Of a DNA stretch of 64,000 bases, positions 44,100 through 55,455 are shown piece after piece. A program made the translations under genes and the position numbers. Origin of the DNA: Sepioteuthis lessoniana. Lineage: Eukaryota; Mollusca; Cephalopoda; Myopsida; Loliginidae. The first letter of the stretch is position 1. The number at the start of each line of letters is the position of its first letter. The notes below the pieces were generated by a model. That model made no database searches and was not told where the DNA came from. It saw only the letters and a program-made list of their open reading frames with translations. The DNA is taken from positions 40,320,141 through 40,384,140 of the forward strand of contig OY757939.1 in NCBI GenBank assembly GCA_963585895.1, given 5' to 3'.

Positions 44100-45765
44100 A
44101 TATCTGGGAAAGAAAATTCCATGGAAAAAAATTCCATATATAATGTTATTAATAATCAATTAGATATCAAGCTAGGACAGTTTATTCAAGAAGAACTTGA
44201 TGTAGTACTCACAAAAATTAAAAACAGAAAAGCTGCCGGTCTTGATGAAATACCACCAGAAATATGGAAGACAAGGAAATTCGACGACCTGCTGCTCCGA
44301 TACTACAACACCATATATAACCAGAACACAAAAGAGAGATGGACAAAAGGCTGCATCCTCCCTTTCTCCAAGAAAGGTGACCTCAGAATTGCCAAGAACT
44401 ACCAAGGTAAAACCCTTACTTCCATAGCAGCTAAGATTTATAATGCTCAGCTACCCAACCCCATTGAACTAGAAATTGAGAAAATTCTTAGAAAGAATCA
44501 AAATGGTTTTCAGAGAAACTGATCCATGACATCACAGATTCTAACAATCCGTTGAATTTTAGGAGTTTGTGCAAGAAACCTCATGGTGATACTCTTATTT
44601 GTAGATTCCTCCAAAGCATTTGACTTCATACACAGATGGAAGATGGAGCGAATTCTTTTAGCGTATGGTCTCAAAGAAACTTACAGCCATAATAAGTAAA
44701 AAAAAAAGTAAAGTTGGTGACCTTAGTTGAGGGTGACCCGAAGGCTCCCTTTTCGATAGCTACTACACCGAGGTGTATGGGAGGGCGCTACTCTTTTTCC
44801 TTGGATTGATCCCTACCTTATATTGCTGAGTGTTATGCAAGGAGGCATCAAGTACCATTTTTTGAGTCTTTGGTATGATTCGACCTGGGATTGAACCTAG
44901 GTCTCCTCGGCCATTGGCAAACACTCTAACCATCATGCCAAATGAAACTCAATAAAAACGGGAAAGTAAAAGTTCGCTGACTGGATGGAGACACAGACTT
45001 CTTTGACATTGTTGCTGGTGTTCTGCAAGGGGATACAGTAGCTCCATATCTGTTCATAATCTGCCTAGAGTCCATACTTTGAACATCAATAGATCTAATG
45101 AAAGAAAATGGTTTTACACTAAAAAAGCAAGAAACAGATGATACCCCACACAAACTACTACGGATGCAGATGACGTAGCACTTCTGGCAAATACACCTAC
45201 CCAAGCTGAATCTCTGTTGCATAGTCTGGAGCGGTGGCATGTGTTTTAATCAAAAAGACATTTCCACACTAAATAGTGTTTCTCTGAAACTAGTGGACAA
45301 GTTCATGTACCTCAGAAGCAGTGTCTCATCTACTGAAAATGACATCAATATGTGACTAGTGAAGGCATGGACTGCAATCAATAGGTTATCAATCATATGG
45401 TAGTCAAACTTATCTGATAAAATAAAATACAATTTTTTTTTCCAAGCAGCAGTTGTGTCATTCCTAATATATGGATGCACCGCATAGATATTGACTAAGC
45501 GTATAGGGAAAAGGCTAGATGGAAATTGCTCAAGAATGCTACGAGCTACATTGAACAAATCCTGGAAGCAACATCCCACAAAACAACAGTTGTATGGCCA
45601 CTTACCTCTCATCTCTAAAACCATCCAAATAAGATGGACAAGACTGCTGGAGAAGTAAGGACAAACTCATAGTCTGGAAGACCTGCCGTAAGCAAGGGAT
45701 GATAAAGATGAATGGCGAGAGAGTCAGAGAAATCTATGCTAGCCGCATGACATGACATGAGATAG
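44100..45765 (+). pseudogene. RTE-type LINE reverse transcriptase, most complete copy
   Basis: An open frame at 44121-44522 reads KIKNRKAAGLDEIPPEIWK, then CILPFSKKGDLRIAKNYQ, LTSIAAKIYNAQ and RKNQNGFQRN: the first conserved blocks of a non-LTR reverse transcriptase. It continues with stops: LLFVDSSKAFDFIHRWKMER (first catalytic Asp box), then, after a SINE-A, GKVKVR, FFDIVAGVLQGDTVAPYLF, a DADDVALLANTPTQAESLLH segment (the catalytic box has lost about three residues), YLRSSVSSTEND, AWTAINRLSIIW, NKSWKQHPTKQQLYGHLP and DEWRERVREI. The end has a CATGA-type short repeat. The endonuclease domain is missing, so 5'-truncated. Confidence 0.88.
44709..44943 (-). mobile_element. SINE-A copy 8 inside RTE
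   Basis: Minus-strand SINE-A with all blocks (GTAAAGTTGGTGACC, GAAGGCTCCCTTTTCG, GGGATTGAACCTAGGTCTCC). It separates two parts of the reverse transcriptase, so it is younger than the LINE copy. Confidence 0.9.
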
Positions 45766-45786
45766 ATATCTATATATCTATAATTA

Positions 45787-45860
45787 AGTGTTTAGGTCTT
45801 TTTATTTTTATACTGCATGTAGCAGTGTTTAGGTCTTTTTATTTTTATACTGCATGTAGC
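45787..45860. repeat. perfect 37-bp tandem duplication
   Basis: AGTGTTTAGGTC...GCATGTAGC occurs at 45787-45823 and again at 45824-45860 without a difference, followed by the first bases of a third unit. A very recent event in an otherwise old landscape. Confidence 0.95.
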
Positions 45861-46276
45861 AGTGTTTTGGACATTTCACTTCTAATTGGGCTATCCAGTT
45901 TTTGTGATATATATATATATAATATAAGTATTATTTGGTCCAGTTAAACCGGAGTTGGGAGTAATTCCATCAGGACAAGAAAACTATTCAAGAGGGAACA
46001 TTCTAAATTTTCCTGGTAAAGAGCATTTTGAATTTTCAAAAACGCATAACAGGATGGAAATAAATTTATAATCCTAATGTGACCAGTTTGCTGTTTTTTC
46101 TTAATGAATGTTATATATATAAAAACTTGATTATGCAAGTAGGAATATTTCTTTTGTTTTATATATGCTTTGATGGTTCTAAACTAGTTTTGACTTTTTG
46201 TGGAAAAAAGTTTAAGAATTGATATGTTTATAGAGAAGCAATGAAGAATAAACTGGTGGCATAGCAAATCCATTTG

Positions 46277-46316
<40 letters not shown>

Positions 46317-46521
46317 TAAGAATGCCTTACTACCGGTGGATCTGGATACATTGGAAAACTGAAAGATACAGCACAGATTATGCAAGTATTTAGTTTGACG
46401 AGGCCAGATGAGTATTCACATTATTTGGGGGAATTTAATTTTTTTTCTTCAGACAAATTTGTGGGTTTTCTTTTTTTGTGTGTGTGGGTTTTGTTTTGTT
46501 TTTTTACCTCCTTAATATCCA
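45861..46521. repeat. spacer with GT microsatellite
   Basis: GT run at about 46277-46313 and a TA run near 45908. No gene recognised. Confidence 0.8.
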
Positions 46522-46810
46522 TATTTACCCAACCCCTCCGCTCAGGCAGGATATGACACAAGGTCATTTTTTAAACGGAGTTTAACAGGTTTGAATTCAA
46601 AGTTTTCCTTCTCCTAGACTAGTTGCCTCACCAAGGTTGAAGAACCTAGTCTGCCCTACTATTTACCCATAGCTGGAGGGTGAATAATTGGATTCATACC
46701 TTTCCCAAGGGTATTAGTGCTATGTGAAATGCAATCGGTCTCGTCCAGGATTTGAACTCGTGTCGCCGTGTCCATTTCCTATGACGATTACCATTACACT
46801 ACGGGCACCT
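46522..46810 (-). mobile_element. SINE-B, complete
   Basis: Minus strand: tail ATTTACCCAACCCCTCCGC, TCCTTCTCCTAGACTAGTTG, core CCCAAGGGTATTAGTGC, B-box complement GGATTTGAACTCG, A-box complement TACCATTACACTACGGGC. One of the best conserved copies. Confidence 0.9.
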
Positions 46811-46859
46811 CTCATTTCTAAAACCATCTAAATATCAGCATGTCACTCCTACAACAATG

Positions 46860-46985
46860 AAGTATACATTCTTACCAATGCACCAGTCCACGACTCTATC
46901 CTTGTCACAGACTATTTGACCAAGATGGGCATCAAGTCCAGACCTTGCTCCCTGTGACTTTTGGTTATTCCCTAACCTAATTTGA
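46860..46985 (+). mobile_element. mariner-1 fragment
   Basis: Reads APVHDSILVTDYLTKMGIKS and then a truncated DFW-type end; matches 47768-47880 of the neighbouring mariner-1 copy apart from a deletion. Its frame is broken right after. Confidence 0.75.
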
Positions 46986-47245
46986 AGTTATTGATGAATG
47001 AACTCAGAAACTAGTTATTATAATTTGGAAATGAAAGGTGCCAAATACTTAAATTGCTTAATCAACTGAAGAGTTGTTACATCTACCATAAGTCACTGTT
47101 GATGATTAACTTAAAAGTGTTAATAACAAAAAAACTTCTAAGTAAACCTTTGGCTGTTAGATTCACTATTCATTTTTTATATTTCATCATAATTACCTCT
47201 ATTTCATTTACAATCTATTTAGAAATCTATGAGAGTTAATATTTA

Positions 47246-48111
47246 TGAGGTGCATACAATAAGTTTCCAGACTTTTTTTATGGGCATTTAAAATTGTTGT
47301 AGACTCTTGAAAATTCAGTATGTTATTGCTATACTTCTTATGAGATGACTGACCAATTTTTATGATTTCAGCTTCAAATGAACAGCTACAGCAGCAATTG
47401 GAATACACCCTACTAAAGCCTGATTGTCACAGCTGGTGAATTTCAAAAATGTAATCTGAAACTTTAGAAGAACGATATGCAATAAAATTCTTTTTTAAAC
47501 TTGGAAAAAATGCCACAGAAACGTATGGGATGCTTCAGACTGCTTTTGGAGCATCAGTTCTTGAGTGGCATAAGAGATTCAAGGAAGGCAGGGAGTCTGT
47601 GAGAGATAATGAGAGGTGTGCCAGAAGTAAGGAAGTCAATACACCAGAGTTGATTGGCCAAAGGGTTAGGGTTACTATATTGAGGTTTTAAGGGAGTTCA
47701 GGAAGAGATTCCGTGGGAAGAGGCCAGCACTCTTCAAATTGGGTCAGTGGCATTTCCACCAGGACACTGCACCAGTCCACGACTCCATCCTTATCACAGA
47801 CTATTTGACCAAGATGGGCATCAAGTCAGTTCCTCGCCCTCCCTATAGTCCTTGCTCCCTGTGACTTTTGGTTATTCCCTAAGCTCAGAGGCTGTCGTTA
47901 TGAGACAGTAGATAAAAGAGGCTGTGACGAAGGTCATTGACATGCTCACACAAGAGGACTTCCATGGGGCCTTACAAAAGTTGTCGGAACGGTATAACAA
48001 GTGCATTGCAGTCGGAGGAGATTAGTTCGAAGGGGACTAGAGTTTCATGTGTGTACTATCAATAAAAGTGCCCATACGAAAAAAGTCTGGAAACTTATCG
48101 TATGCACCTCG
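47246..48111 (+). mobile_element. mariner-1 element with inverted repeats, internally deleted
   Basis: Inverted repeats of about 35 bp: GAGGTGCATACAATAAGTTT at the left and the complement GAGGTGCATACGATAAGTTT at the right. TA dinucleotides stand at 47244-47245 and 48112-48113, the target duplication expected for Tc1/mariner insertion. At 866 bp it is shorter than the usual 1.3 kb because the middle of the transposase gene is deleted. Confidence 0.92.
47449..48026 (+). pseudogene. mariner-1 transposase remnant
   Basis: N-terminus: stop at codon 2, then LEERYAIKFFFKLGKNATET, YGMLQTAFGA, VLEWHKRFKEGRES (helix-turn-helix DNA-binding half). After a deletion of about 150 codons the C-terminal half continues: GQWHFHQDTAPVHDSILITD (second catalytic Asp retained, neighbouring Asn changed to Thr), KMGIKSVPRPPYSP, and in another frame APCDFWLFPKLRGCRYET (third catalytic Asp retained), then TKVIDMLTQEDFHGALQKL. 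The first catalytic Asp is lost. It would cut and paste DNA at TA; this copy cannot. Confidence 0.88.
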
Positions 48112-48113
48112 TA

Positions 48114-48954
48114 CATACAGTAATGATTGGTTAACTTATTATTTAGAACTGGCAAAAATATGCACCTTTTGGGTGCAAGTATTTAAGTTTTAATGTTATA
48201 AAATTATAGAAAAACAAAATTAGATAAGAATGCATATAAAGATTAATTATTCTTTCCTTTTTTAATTTTTTTTTTAATGGTTTGTGAGATGTGAGGTAAA
48301 TGGTTATACAACTGTTTTGTCGAGTACTTCTTCCAGGATTTACCTCTCTTCTTAGAATAAACTAGATCTCCCTTCTCATTATGTCCCACACAGCAATATA
48401 TAACTGAATTTTCACCATGTAGGAACCACTTGTTAAAAGCATGTCAGACTGATAATATTGGATTTTATGCTGTTGGGCTGTGAAGAAGCAAATATCATCT
48501 CCATAATTTGTATTCCTTTCAATTAAAATGAATCCTTTTTGTCTTGCAGAATTGGATTAATCAGGATTTATCTTCTGATCAACATGTTACATTGTGGAAT
48601 GGTTGGACAGAAAAATCTGCCAGGACCATCTTGAATTGAAAGCATTGATTATGGCTTAATTTTCTGGTTTTGTTTGAAGGAGAGGCATTTTTGAGTATTT
48701 CACAAGCAGCTGCAACTAAGTAAGTGCTTATATGATTTTTCAAACTTTCAAATATATAATTAATTATACTCTCTTCATAAATATTTACAGAGCTTGCCTG
48801 AATGAAAGACAGTGATCATCTTAGGCAATATTTGAATGTTACCATATTGAAAAAAATATTTAATGATTTGTCATCATTGCTGTCATCATTCGTTAGAAGT
48901 TTATTACATGAATAAAATCAGACACTGGCTACCCTGTCAACAAGACTTAGAATA
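48114..48954. other. no gene recognised
   Basis: AT-rich spacer with no recognised repeat. Confidence 0.45.
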
Positions 48955-49260
48955 CACTGACTGTATCCTTTGCATAGGGGTAAGATCACCAACCCAAACA
49001 AGGGGTGTTCTGGGTATGACACTAACTTGCATTTAGTGGTGAGGCTGCAGTTCTTAATTTCTGGGGAATGTGGAGTACTCCTTCATTGCCATTACTGCCT
49101 GATACATTCTGATCTGGAGTGGCAGTATTTGTTAGGGTCCTCTCTATGGGTCAAATAATTATTTTTATTAAAAAGAAATACTTGATGTTATATAACTATG
49201 TGTAAAAAAATGCACAAAAAGATGTTATGAACTTTTGTAATGCTGTTATATAATTGCGGA

Positions 49261-49297
<37 letters not shown>

Positions 49298-50105
49298 TAT
49301 TATCATTTTTCGTTGGTTATATCTTATTTGGTTTAGTTAGACTTAGAACTATTCGGCTTTGTACTGGGGCACACATTGAATGCAGGTGTTCACGCTTGCA
49401 CGTGTGGAAGATATGACAATCACAAATGTCATAATAAAAACCCCAGATAGGAAATAGGACTGGGGTGCAAATGACGTCATGCCTGGAAGCGATGGGCTGG
49501 GATTCTTGGTGATTTTGAAAAAAGCAGTTAGTTGAGATCTGAAGCCGGGCGAGGCGAGTTGAGATTTGAAACTGGATGAGGTGAGTCCAGTTTGTGGCCT
49601 ATGGGATACGCTGCGGGTTTGTTGGGTCAGAAGGAACGGTCAGCATAGTAAAAATTGTGTCTCTCTCTCTCTCTTCGTGTCGAAAAACTAAAAGTCAAAA
49701 AAAGTTAATAAACGTTTCGTACCTGAACAAAGAAAGTCGTCAGTGTTTCGGGATTCCTATGCATGTGAACGTTTTACAGATCCATATATTTGTATAATTG
49801 TATCATGGCTATGTTACAATGCTACAGTCATTGGTTTATAATCTGCAAGGAAACACTGAAGGTTCATGAATTAGCAATAGATTATAGACACATACAATAG
49901 TTCAGTAGGCCAATCATGTGACTACTCTTGTTCTCTTTTACGACCGTGCCATTCGCAGCTAATAGATGAGTCTATATTCACAAAACATAGAGAGGTTCGG
50001 CCAGTTTTTGTACACACCATAAATGTACAATGAACCTGATTCTCTAAACTCCTGGCATAAGATTAATGAAATGAGTTGACATGCCATTAAAATCAATCAA
50101 TTGGA
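48955..50105 (+). mobile_element. D1 element split by an 800-bp insertion
   Basis: Head at 48955-49160 (AATACACTGACTGTATCC, GGTGTTCTGGGTATGACACT, TTAGGGTCCTCTCTATGGG), start of middle to about 49226, and tail at 50020-50105 (AATGTACAATGAACCTG, GTTGACATGCCATTAAAATC). The missing join falls inside the ACAAAAAATGTAAATATAAATG-type block. Confidence 0.8.
49227..50015 (+). mobile_element. insertion in D1, possible solo LTR
   Basis: About 790 bp of sequence unlike the rest. It is partly CpG-richer (CACGCTTGCACGTGTGG near 49394, GCCGGGCGAGGCGAG near 49543), has a consensus CRE (TGACGTCA near 49474), a CT run (49660-49673) and a polyadenylation-type AATAAACG (49708). These traits fit a retroviral-type LTR promoter, but I find no clear target duplication and no second LTR. 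A T-run (49265-49294) has grown near its left end. Confidence 0.45.
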
Positions 50106-50313
50106 CACTATTGTTCACTGGCTGTTTTAGAAGAAGCACTTTGTTGAACATTTACATGTTTTATATTGCAAAAATATCTTTTCCAAATAATTTTTTTTCC
50201 AGTTGGCCAACTATGATAAAATGAAAATAAAAAGACACAAAAAAATTTAAGTTAACAATCAAAAAAAAAAAAGATGTAAAAATCTTACAAAATTATACTA
50301 CAGTTATTTATGG

Positions 50314-50318
<5 letters not shown>

Positions 50319-50368
<50 letters not shown>
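50319..50368. repeat. TA microsatellite, about 50 bp
   Basis: Pure TA dinucleotides; abuts a SINE-F copy. Confidence 0.95.
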
Positions 50369-50369
<1 letters not shown>

Positions 50370-50370
<1 letters not shown>

Positions 50371-50572
50371 ACAGACAGTTTCATTGTATTACAACTCATC
50401 CATATGATTCAAGATGAGATCAAAACCTGGCTGACTTTACGTTAGCCTGATAACATAACCCCACAGACATCAGCAATCTAGGGAATTTAACATATATGTA
50501 TTAACTTTTTGTTTACATTCTATGCTATCTATGACCAAAGTGCTCAATTCGTTAGAAGTTTTTAAGTGGAGT
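50370..50572 (-). mobile_element. SINE-F fragment
   Basis: Minus-strand pieces: CAGACAGTTTCATTGTATTA, GAGATCAAAACCTGGCTGAC, GACATCAGCAATC, AAAGTGCTCAATTCG. Internal parts are lost. Confidence 0.7.
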
Positions 50573-50797
50573 TTAACAAGTTTGAATTCAGTTTTCCTTC
50601 TCTTAGACTGGTTGCAATACCAAGGTTAAAGAGTCTAGACTACTTTATTGTTAACCATAGTTAGTGAGAAAAATTGGAGTCCTACTTTTGCCAAGGGTAT
50701 TAGTGCTTTGTGAAATGCAAACAGCCTTGTCCAGGATTTGAACTCTGGTTGCTATTTCCATTTCCTACAATGGTAACCATTACACCATGAGTGCCTT
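50573..50797 (-). mobile_element. SINE-B, 3'-shortened
   Basis: Minus strand: GGAGTTTAACAAGTTTG, CCTTCTCTTAGACTGGTTG, GCCAAGGGTATTAGTGC, AGGATTTGAACTCTGG, CATTACACCATGAGTGCC. The distal tail (TTACCCAACC block) is missing because SINE-F lies there. Confidence 0.8.
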
Positions 50798-51571
50798 CAT
50801 AAGATAGACTCATGTTCATATGCTTTGGTATGGATGAATATTGCCTGCTTTCTGTGATCACTGTCACTGCAGCATTAGACTACTTCACCAACTCTCTCCT
50901 TTTAATGTAGTGGGGAGGTACTCTCTCAGCTCTAGGATCAGGCTTGTCTCAAAATGAAGGAGGTAAACATATTACACTCTATCCATACTCTAAAAATTTC
51001 TAAGTTTGGATATTCATTTTGTATACTTTGTATGACAGGTAGAATAATTTATTCATCGATGTTACAAGAACTTTTGAAAGAGTTGATCAGCTTAAAAAAA
51101 TTTAGGCAAATTAATTTTGATTGTGTTGTAATTTGGTTCTTCAGTTTTAAGAAACCAGAATAGAAAATGGAAGTTCTGGTTCCACTGTTGTTATTTGTCA
51201 ATAAAAAAAGGTGATATGACTAAGCTGCCAGTTCCATAGCCTGAGCTACTTTAAAGGCATTTTAGCTGGACATATCCTCAAACAGCTGTTTCCTTTTTAT
51301 ATTTTCATTATTCATCCCTCATACAAATATGTTCCTTAAAGTGAGTTTGACATCTCACTGTTCCATGGTTTGTTAATTTCATGACCTTAGCAATAGCATT
51401 TAGAGTTGCCTGATTGTACTTCATGTTACCAAAATGTTGCAAAACTTTTGACTTGCCATTACATTTCACCTTGAAATAACTTATTCTTATCTGTATGTCT
51501 TTTCTCTTAATGAAAAGACATTTTCTTTCTTGGATGACTGAGAAAGATAAAGGCATGAACCACTTTATTTT
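50798..51571. other. no gene recognised
   Basis: AT-rich spacer; open frames on both strands lack similarity I can recognise. Confidence 0.45.
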
Positions 51572-51915
51572 CCCCCAGCTATGGGTTAAATAATATCACT
51601 ACTGTTCTTTGGGGGTGTCCTTGTGGTGTAATGATTAAAACGATGGACTGCGGAATTGTAGTAAGCGAGTTCATATTCCAGTCGCACTATTATGTTCACT
51701 TTCGGGCAAATACCCTTGGGAAAGGTATGAACCCCCTTATCCTCCCAGCTATGGGTTAAATAGTACGACTACTGTTCTTTTAGGAGAATAGATTTGGCAT
51801 TAAATAACCTACAAAGGTTGATATGCCATTAAATAAAAAAATCAAACCAAACCAAGGATAGCTTTGACATTTAAATAACCCATGAAGATTGGTATGCCAT
51901 CAAACAAAGAAACCA
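51572..51915 (+). mobile_element. SINE-C, preceded by a partial copy
   Basis: A partial SINE-C middle (AGCTATGGGTTAAATAATAT, ACTGTTCTTTGG) at 51572-51610 is followed by a complete SINE-C from 51611: head GGTGTCCTTGTGGTGTAATG, B-box-like GAGTTCATATTCC, core AATACCCTTGGGAAAGGTATG, then ACTGTTCTTTTAGGAG, the shared tail (TTTGGCATTAAATAACC, GGTTGATATGCCATTAAAT) and a CAAACCAAACC end. A second, diverged tail follows at 51863-51915. Confidence 0.85.
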
Positions 51916-52039
51916 AGTGAAAAAAGTTAAAATATTCTTGGAGGATGGAATTATGTTGTTGCTTGAAAAATAACAGAAAATGTATTGCTTAATAAACCAA
52001 ACTAACTTTTGCGGGTAATCCAATATTTTGCCTCTGTCA

Positions 52040-52400
52040 AATATACCGATTGTATTCCCTGCAGAGGTATAAGCAAACACTTCTCCCAAAAAGGAGATGC
52101 CCTGTATACAACACAAATCTAATATCCAATGATGAGGCTCCAGTTTCTGATATTTTGGAGTCTGTGGCATAACCCCTTCATTGACATTACTCCAATGACC
52201 ACTCTGATCCAGAATGGTAGTACCCTTTTAGGGTCCCATCTATGGGTCAAACAAATCTATTTGAAAATTATTTGTATTCGATTAGAAACATTTTTACAAA
52301 AAATGTAAATATGAACGTATATAGAATGCAATTCCCTAACCTCCAGGCATAAAATATTCCGAGATGGGTTGACATACCATTGAAATCAATCAAATATATA
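52040..52400 (+). mobile_element. D1 element
   Basis: Plus strand: head from CCGATTGTATTCCCTGCAGA through GATGAGGCTCCAGTTTCTG and TAGGGTCCCATCTATGGG, shortened middle, and tail CCCTAACCTCCAGGCATAAA, GATGGGTTGACATACCATTG. Confidence 0.85.
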
Positions 52401-52619
52401 CTTAATGCTGGGCTGCCTGGCATAGGTGCCTCATGGAATATCAGTGAACAAGCATAGTTTCCCATTGCACTAGAACTGAAGATTTAGTGAATCTTTGACC
52501 AACAGGATCATCTGGCATACATGCTGAGAGACTTAGCAATGGCTTGCACTGTTCACATTGCACCAAGTGATTCTATAACCAGCATAGTCCAGCAGGGCAT
52601 GAATTTTCAGCTCATGCCC

Positions 52620-52672
52620 AACCCCCTTAATCTCAATATAAAAACCCCCTTAATCTCAATATAAAAAATAAA
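52620..52672. repeat. short tandem duplication
   Basis: CCCCCTTAATCTCAATATAA occurs twice in tandem with a period of about 26 bp. Confidence 0.85.
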
Positions 52673-52734
52673 TGACCTTGTGTCAAATACTTGTAAATTC
52701 AAATTTCCAATTGTATTTTTTATTAAATTCCAGT

Positions 52735-53170
52735 AATGTTGATAGATGCTTAAGACATGGACTGCTATTGATCAGATTTCTTTGATATAATGAAATGGGA
52801 AATCTTTAAGCTGTAGACATTCCAGTACTACTGTATGGCTACACTGCTTGGACTTTAACAAAACATTTGGAGAAAAAGCTGGACGAGAACTATACAAATG
52901 TATTGTTTCGAACAAATTTTGGACGCAGCACCTTACAAAACAGCAACTGTACAGCTACTTACCTCCCATCTTGGGAATCATCCAAGTATGATAAACAAGA
53001 CATGCTGATGACTGGTGGAGAAGCAGGGTCGAACTGGACACACCAGTATTGGCCAATCAGCAAAAACTTAGATTCATCAGCTTTCTGCAGACCCTGGTTG
53101 CTGTCTAGAGGAATTGGGAGGGCAAGAGTCAAGGAAATTCATGCTATTAGCAAAACAATGATTAAATTCA
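52735..53170 (+). pseudogene. RTE-type LINE, C-terminal fragment (copy 3)
   Basis: Readable pieces: VLLYGYTAWTLTK, LEKKLDENYTNVLF, then a frame (52867-53193) that shifts relative to the other copies, and finally GRARVKEIHAI. Colinear with 40.66-41.19 kb and with the end of the 44-kb copy. All three copies are different in breakpoints, so they are independent 5'-truncated insertions. Confidence 0.75.
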
Positions 53171-53446
53171 ATATCATGTCATTCTGTTTATAGAATTTCT
53201 ATTGTAATTAATCACAAATAAGGAGAAGTGCTCAAAAATAACATTTAATAATTATCTTCTTTGAAAAAAATGACCAGAATAAGTATTGCATAGAGATTCT
53301 GCTATTATGATTAAATTGCCACTTGGATTGAAAATTGCTTTTTTTCTCTGAGTTAATCATATTTTTATATTACTGCTTTAACAAGAATCTTACTATGATG
53401 TACTGTTTTTGGCGTTATGATTATGTACAAATATAAACATGCTTAG

Positions 53447-53712
53447 TATCATAGTTATAGTCATAGGAAATAGAATTCAAAACCTGAACATGGCTGTTTG
53501 TGTTTCATTTCATGCTAATGCTCATGTGAAAGACATTAATCCATAGTCTCTCCTGCCAGCTATGGACAAATAGTTGGCCAGATTGTGTTCTTTAGTTTTG
53601 ATTAGACAACTAGTCTAGCAGAAGGAAAACTCTGAATTCAAACCAACTTTACTCCACTCAACATTGACCTTGTGTTACATCCTGGCCATGGTGGAATGGC
53701 TGGGAAAATATA
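53447..53712 (+). mobile_element. SINE-B, degenerate head
   Basis: Decayed head (GTTATAGTCATAGGAAATAG, AATTCAAAACCTG), altered core (AATGCTCATGTGAAAGACAT), good tail (AACTAGTCTAGCAGAAGGAA, GACCTTGTGTTACATCCTGG). Confidence 0.8.
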
Positions 53713-53774
53713 TACATGCATAAACAATTAAAATGATATTGATGGAAGTGGTAAGTCAGTTATAATAAATTATA

Positions 53775-54063
53775 GAAGGGCCATTCAATAAATTAGGAGA
53801 AGTGTTGTTTTTTTATTTATTCATTTATTTATATATTTATTTACTTTTTTAAAAATTTTCTTCCATAAATACAAACTGCATTGTTTGAAATAGGTTTAGA
53901 TCAAACAATTTTAATCTCACGAAAATATTCATTTTGAGGCTATTCAAAAAGGTGCCAAATCAGAGTGCTTTGGGCTTGAACAGAGATTCATCTTTAATAT
54001 TTGCTGGCTGAGAAGTGCAAACTATATATAAGTTACAGAAAAATGTTTGATATGTACAAAGGA

Positions 54064-54097
<34 letters not shown>

Positions 54098-54266
54098 AAA
54101 TGGCCTAAACATGGATTTGCTATGTAGAAAAGAAAGTCCATAGAGTAGAAACACACTGACTCTCCTGTAAAGAAAAAGTTCCAGGCACAGTGGTCATTAA
54201 AGAAGGTCATGCTTTCTATTGCCAACTCCTCCAGAAAAATTCACCTTATTTGTTGAATGACTCTCA
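53775..54266 (+). mobile_element. mariner-2 deletion derivative
   Basis: 492 bp between TA dinucleotides (53773-53774 and 54267-54268). Inverted repeats GGCCATTCAATAAATTAGG and the complement of CACCTTATTTGTTGAATGAC. Inside are a decayed LEQRFIF start (compare FEQRFIIKF at 27.17 kb), a T-run (about 54066-54095) and, near the right end, a piece matching the VETY...DS / FYCQLLQKNSPYLLND region. Most of the transposase is deleted. Confidence 0.75.
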
Positions 54267-54268
54267 TA

Positions 54269-54343
54269 GTGTATTTGCAAATCTGAACATCATGCAGTAT
54301 TTAGATGTAATAGATGCACTACACCTTCCCTTTCCATTCCTAT

Positions 54344-54376
<33 letters not shown>

Positions 54377-54967
54377 TCACTTGACACTTACTTCACTGCT
54401 AATCCCACCCATACTTTTATTGTTAATTCTTCTCACAATGCTCTTCTGTAAACCTATTGTTTTTCTGTTTACTTGCTTATACATATATTTTCTTCTCTTT
54501 TCATTAATGTCCACTGGTAGGAATTGAGTGAGACAGGTAGGTGTGGCCTTTATTGTGGTCTCAATTCCCTGTGGTATGGCTTTTGGAGTGATATGTTTCC
54601 ATGCTAGGCTATTGGTGTAGCCAACTCAATAGCACAGTTAAGCTATTCCTTATGAAGAAATAAATAATCTCTTTATTGTATGGAATAGGAATGTCGAATG
54701 GGAAAGAGTCTCAACCAACCAGAGTTAGTCATCTGCTGCCAGTTACATGGTGATACTCAGTCTGTAGCTAGGGTCTGTTCTCAAAAGTTGATTCTTGCCT
54801 GTAAGTATAAAGGAGTAGAAATAGTCTTACTTGGTGACTATAACTGGAACGTAATTGCATCTCTCTTAATTTGATAGCAAAATGTCCAGTTTTGAAGGAG
54901 TGGTAACAGACATGGTGTCTTGAACAATTTCTTAGAATCAAGTTGATGTCTTGTTAGTAAGGCTTTG
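54269..54967. other. no gene recognised
   Basis: AT-rich spacer with a T-run (about 54348-54375). Confidence 0.45.
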
Positions 54968-55455
54968 AATATGCTGACTAAATCACTTGCATACGAGTAA
55001 GAGCCTTTTCTTCCTAAAAGGTGTCCTGCACATGACATTGAACTGTGTTTGATGGGGAGGCTCTAGTTCTGGAGAACTGGGAAGTGTAGGTCGACTCTGA
55101 CTCTGACTTGGAGTGGGAGTACCTGTTGGTCAAATAGATATGTTTAGTAATTATTAGTATTAAATAAAAATACTTGATGCCATACTTGGTGTTGTAATTG
55201 TTTACTAAATATTATTATTATTAGTTACTTGAAACCATATAATTATGAGTATTAGATGAAAATTCTCGAAACCATAGAACTGTGTGCAAATTATTTGTAT
55301 TAGATAGGAATACTTGATATTATATAACTGTGTGCAAAAAACTCCTTAAAAAAACTATACAAAAAATATATATGTACAATGACCACCATTTCCTAATTTC
55401 TTGGCATAAAATAACCCCAGATGGGTTGATATACCATTAAAATCAATCAACCAAT
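54968..55455 (+). mobile_element. D1 element
   Basis: Plus strand, nearly complete: head (TGCATACGAGTAAGAGCC, GGGGAGGCTCTAGTTCTGG), long middle with repeated ACTTGAAACCATATAA / CTCGAAACCATAGAACTG units, and tail (GGCATAAAATAACCCCAG, GGTTGATATACCATTAAAAT, CAATCAACC). Confidence 0.85.
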
